A stretch of 64,000 nt of DNA from Microbacter sp049976245 (lineage in GTDB: Bacteria > Bacteroidota > Bacteroidia > Bacteroidales > Paludibacteraceae), in assembly GCA_049976245.1 (NCBI GenBank), contig JBMFIQ010000011.1, positions 1 through 64,000 of the forward strand. Reading direction: 5' to 3'. The stretch's first letter is position 1, and every line of letters begins with the position of its first letter. The notes beneath the pieces are model-generated. The model was not told where the DNA came from. It ran no database searches and was given only the letters and a program-made list of their open reading frames with translations. This document shows positions 63,859-64,000 of this stretch, piece after piece. The translations under genes were made by a program, and so were the position numbers.

Positions 63859-64000
63859 ATGAAAATTGGATGGATTGGGTTAGGAAACATGGGGATTCCC
63901 ATGTCACAGCGTTTGTTGGACGCAGGATTTGACGTCACTTTGTACAACCGTACGGCAGAAAAGTTGGAGTCATTCCGATCAAAAGGAGTCAAAACAGTTT
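63859..64000 (+). CDS. Beta-hydroxyacid dehydrogenase (N-terminal part, cut by window edge)
   Basis: 47 codons are visible. MKIGWIGLGNMGIPMSQRLL carries the NAD(P)-binding GxGxMGxxM motif of the 3-hydroxyisobutyrate/glyoxylate reductase family, followed by GFDVTLYNRTAEK, the second strand with the Arg that favours NADPH. The substrate cannot be told from this part. It starts exactly at the end of leader repeat E. Confidence 0.85.
   Translation, partial: MKIGWIGLGNMGIPMSQRLLDAGFDVTLYNRTAEKLESFRSKGVKTV

Noticed and set aside
63765..63864. ACGTATGAAA at both ends of repeat E taken as a target-site duplication
   Set aside because: The other copies do not show matching ends, and ACGTATGAAA at the 3' end belongs to the shared repeat end and start codon.
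1..64000. CRISPR array, rRNA operon or prophage
   Set aside because: No regularly spaced direct repeats, no rRNA-like sequence and no phage structural genes were found on reading the window.

Overview
The window reads as chromosomal DNA of a Bacteroidota bacterium, most likely of the order Bacteroidales. The signs are a SusC/SusD polysaccharide utilisation locus (PUL), promoter boxes of the Bacteroidota type (TTTG, 19-21 nt, TAnnTTTG; very often TATCTTTG), few Shine-Dalgarno sequences, the DUF4271-hemD pair, a lipidated TamA homologue (TamL), a lipoprotein FKBP isomerase and an AddB-like nuclease. Genes are dense on both strands and most are ordinary housekeeping genes.

Layout. 1-390: a scar with a 22-bp tandem duplication, a broken glycosyltransferase and a second ORF remnant. 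388-13185: ABC-F ATPase, dnaN, a secreted thioredoxin, queA, the tldD/pmbA pair, a sigma-54 activator without receiver domain, a LOG-family enzyme, DUF4271 and uroporphyrinogen-III synthase. 13244-22889 (minus): mazG, mntP, a LeuA/CimA-type synthase, fabG, prfA, a GT-C-like membrane protein, a flavin reductase, pyrI, an outer-membrane barrel and pyrB. The barrel gene lies between the two aspartate carbamoyltransferase subunits. 23215-26720: aroK, aroB, an aldo/keto reductase, a gene-poor remnant zone and tRNA-Pro(CGG). 26728-33704 (minus): secG, a small hypothetical, lptE, def, ruvX, then fused trehalose-6-phosphate synthase/phosphatase and a GH15 enzyme.

34164-51770 is a complete beta-glucan PUL. 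A divergent one-piece sensor/regulator (propeller, YYY, transmembrane helix, LuxR-type helix-turn-helix) faces a minus-strand block: GH3, SusC, SusD, a PKD-type surface lipoprotein, two GH30 enzymes, GH16 and GH5. The enzyme set suggests laminarin-like beta-1,3/1,6-glucan: GH16 and GH5 for beta-1,3 or mixed linkages, GH30 for beta-1,6 linkages, GH3 for the final cut to glucose.

51998-64000: FKBP lipoprotein, an MFS carrier, hddC-gmhA-hddA for GDP-D-glycero-D-manno-heptose, a SpoIID-domain protein without a signal peptide, TamL, AddB and the start of a beta-hydroxyacid dehydrogenase.

The most unusual observation is a dispersed non-coding repeat of 89-94 nt in six copies (4730, 35412, 36951, 38652, 56897, 63770). 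Each begins TGAAAC(G/A)AGC, has a GAGT-centred middle block and an A/T-rich 3' part, and all but one end exactly at an ATGAAA start. Three copies lead PUL glycosidase genes or a tiny ORF coupled to one, one leads a dehydrogenase, one leads a 16-codon ORF, and one has ATA for ATG and runs into a terminator. It looks like a portable 5' leader or small-RNA module that I cannot match to a named family.
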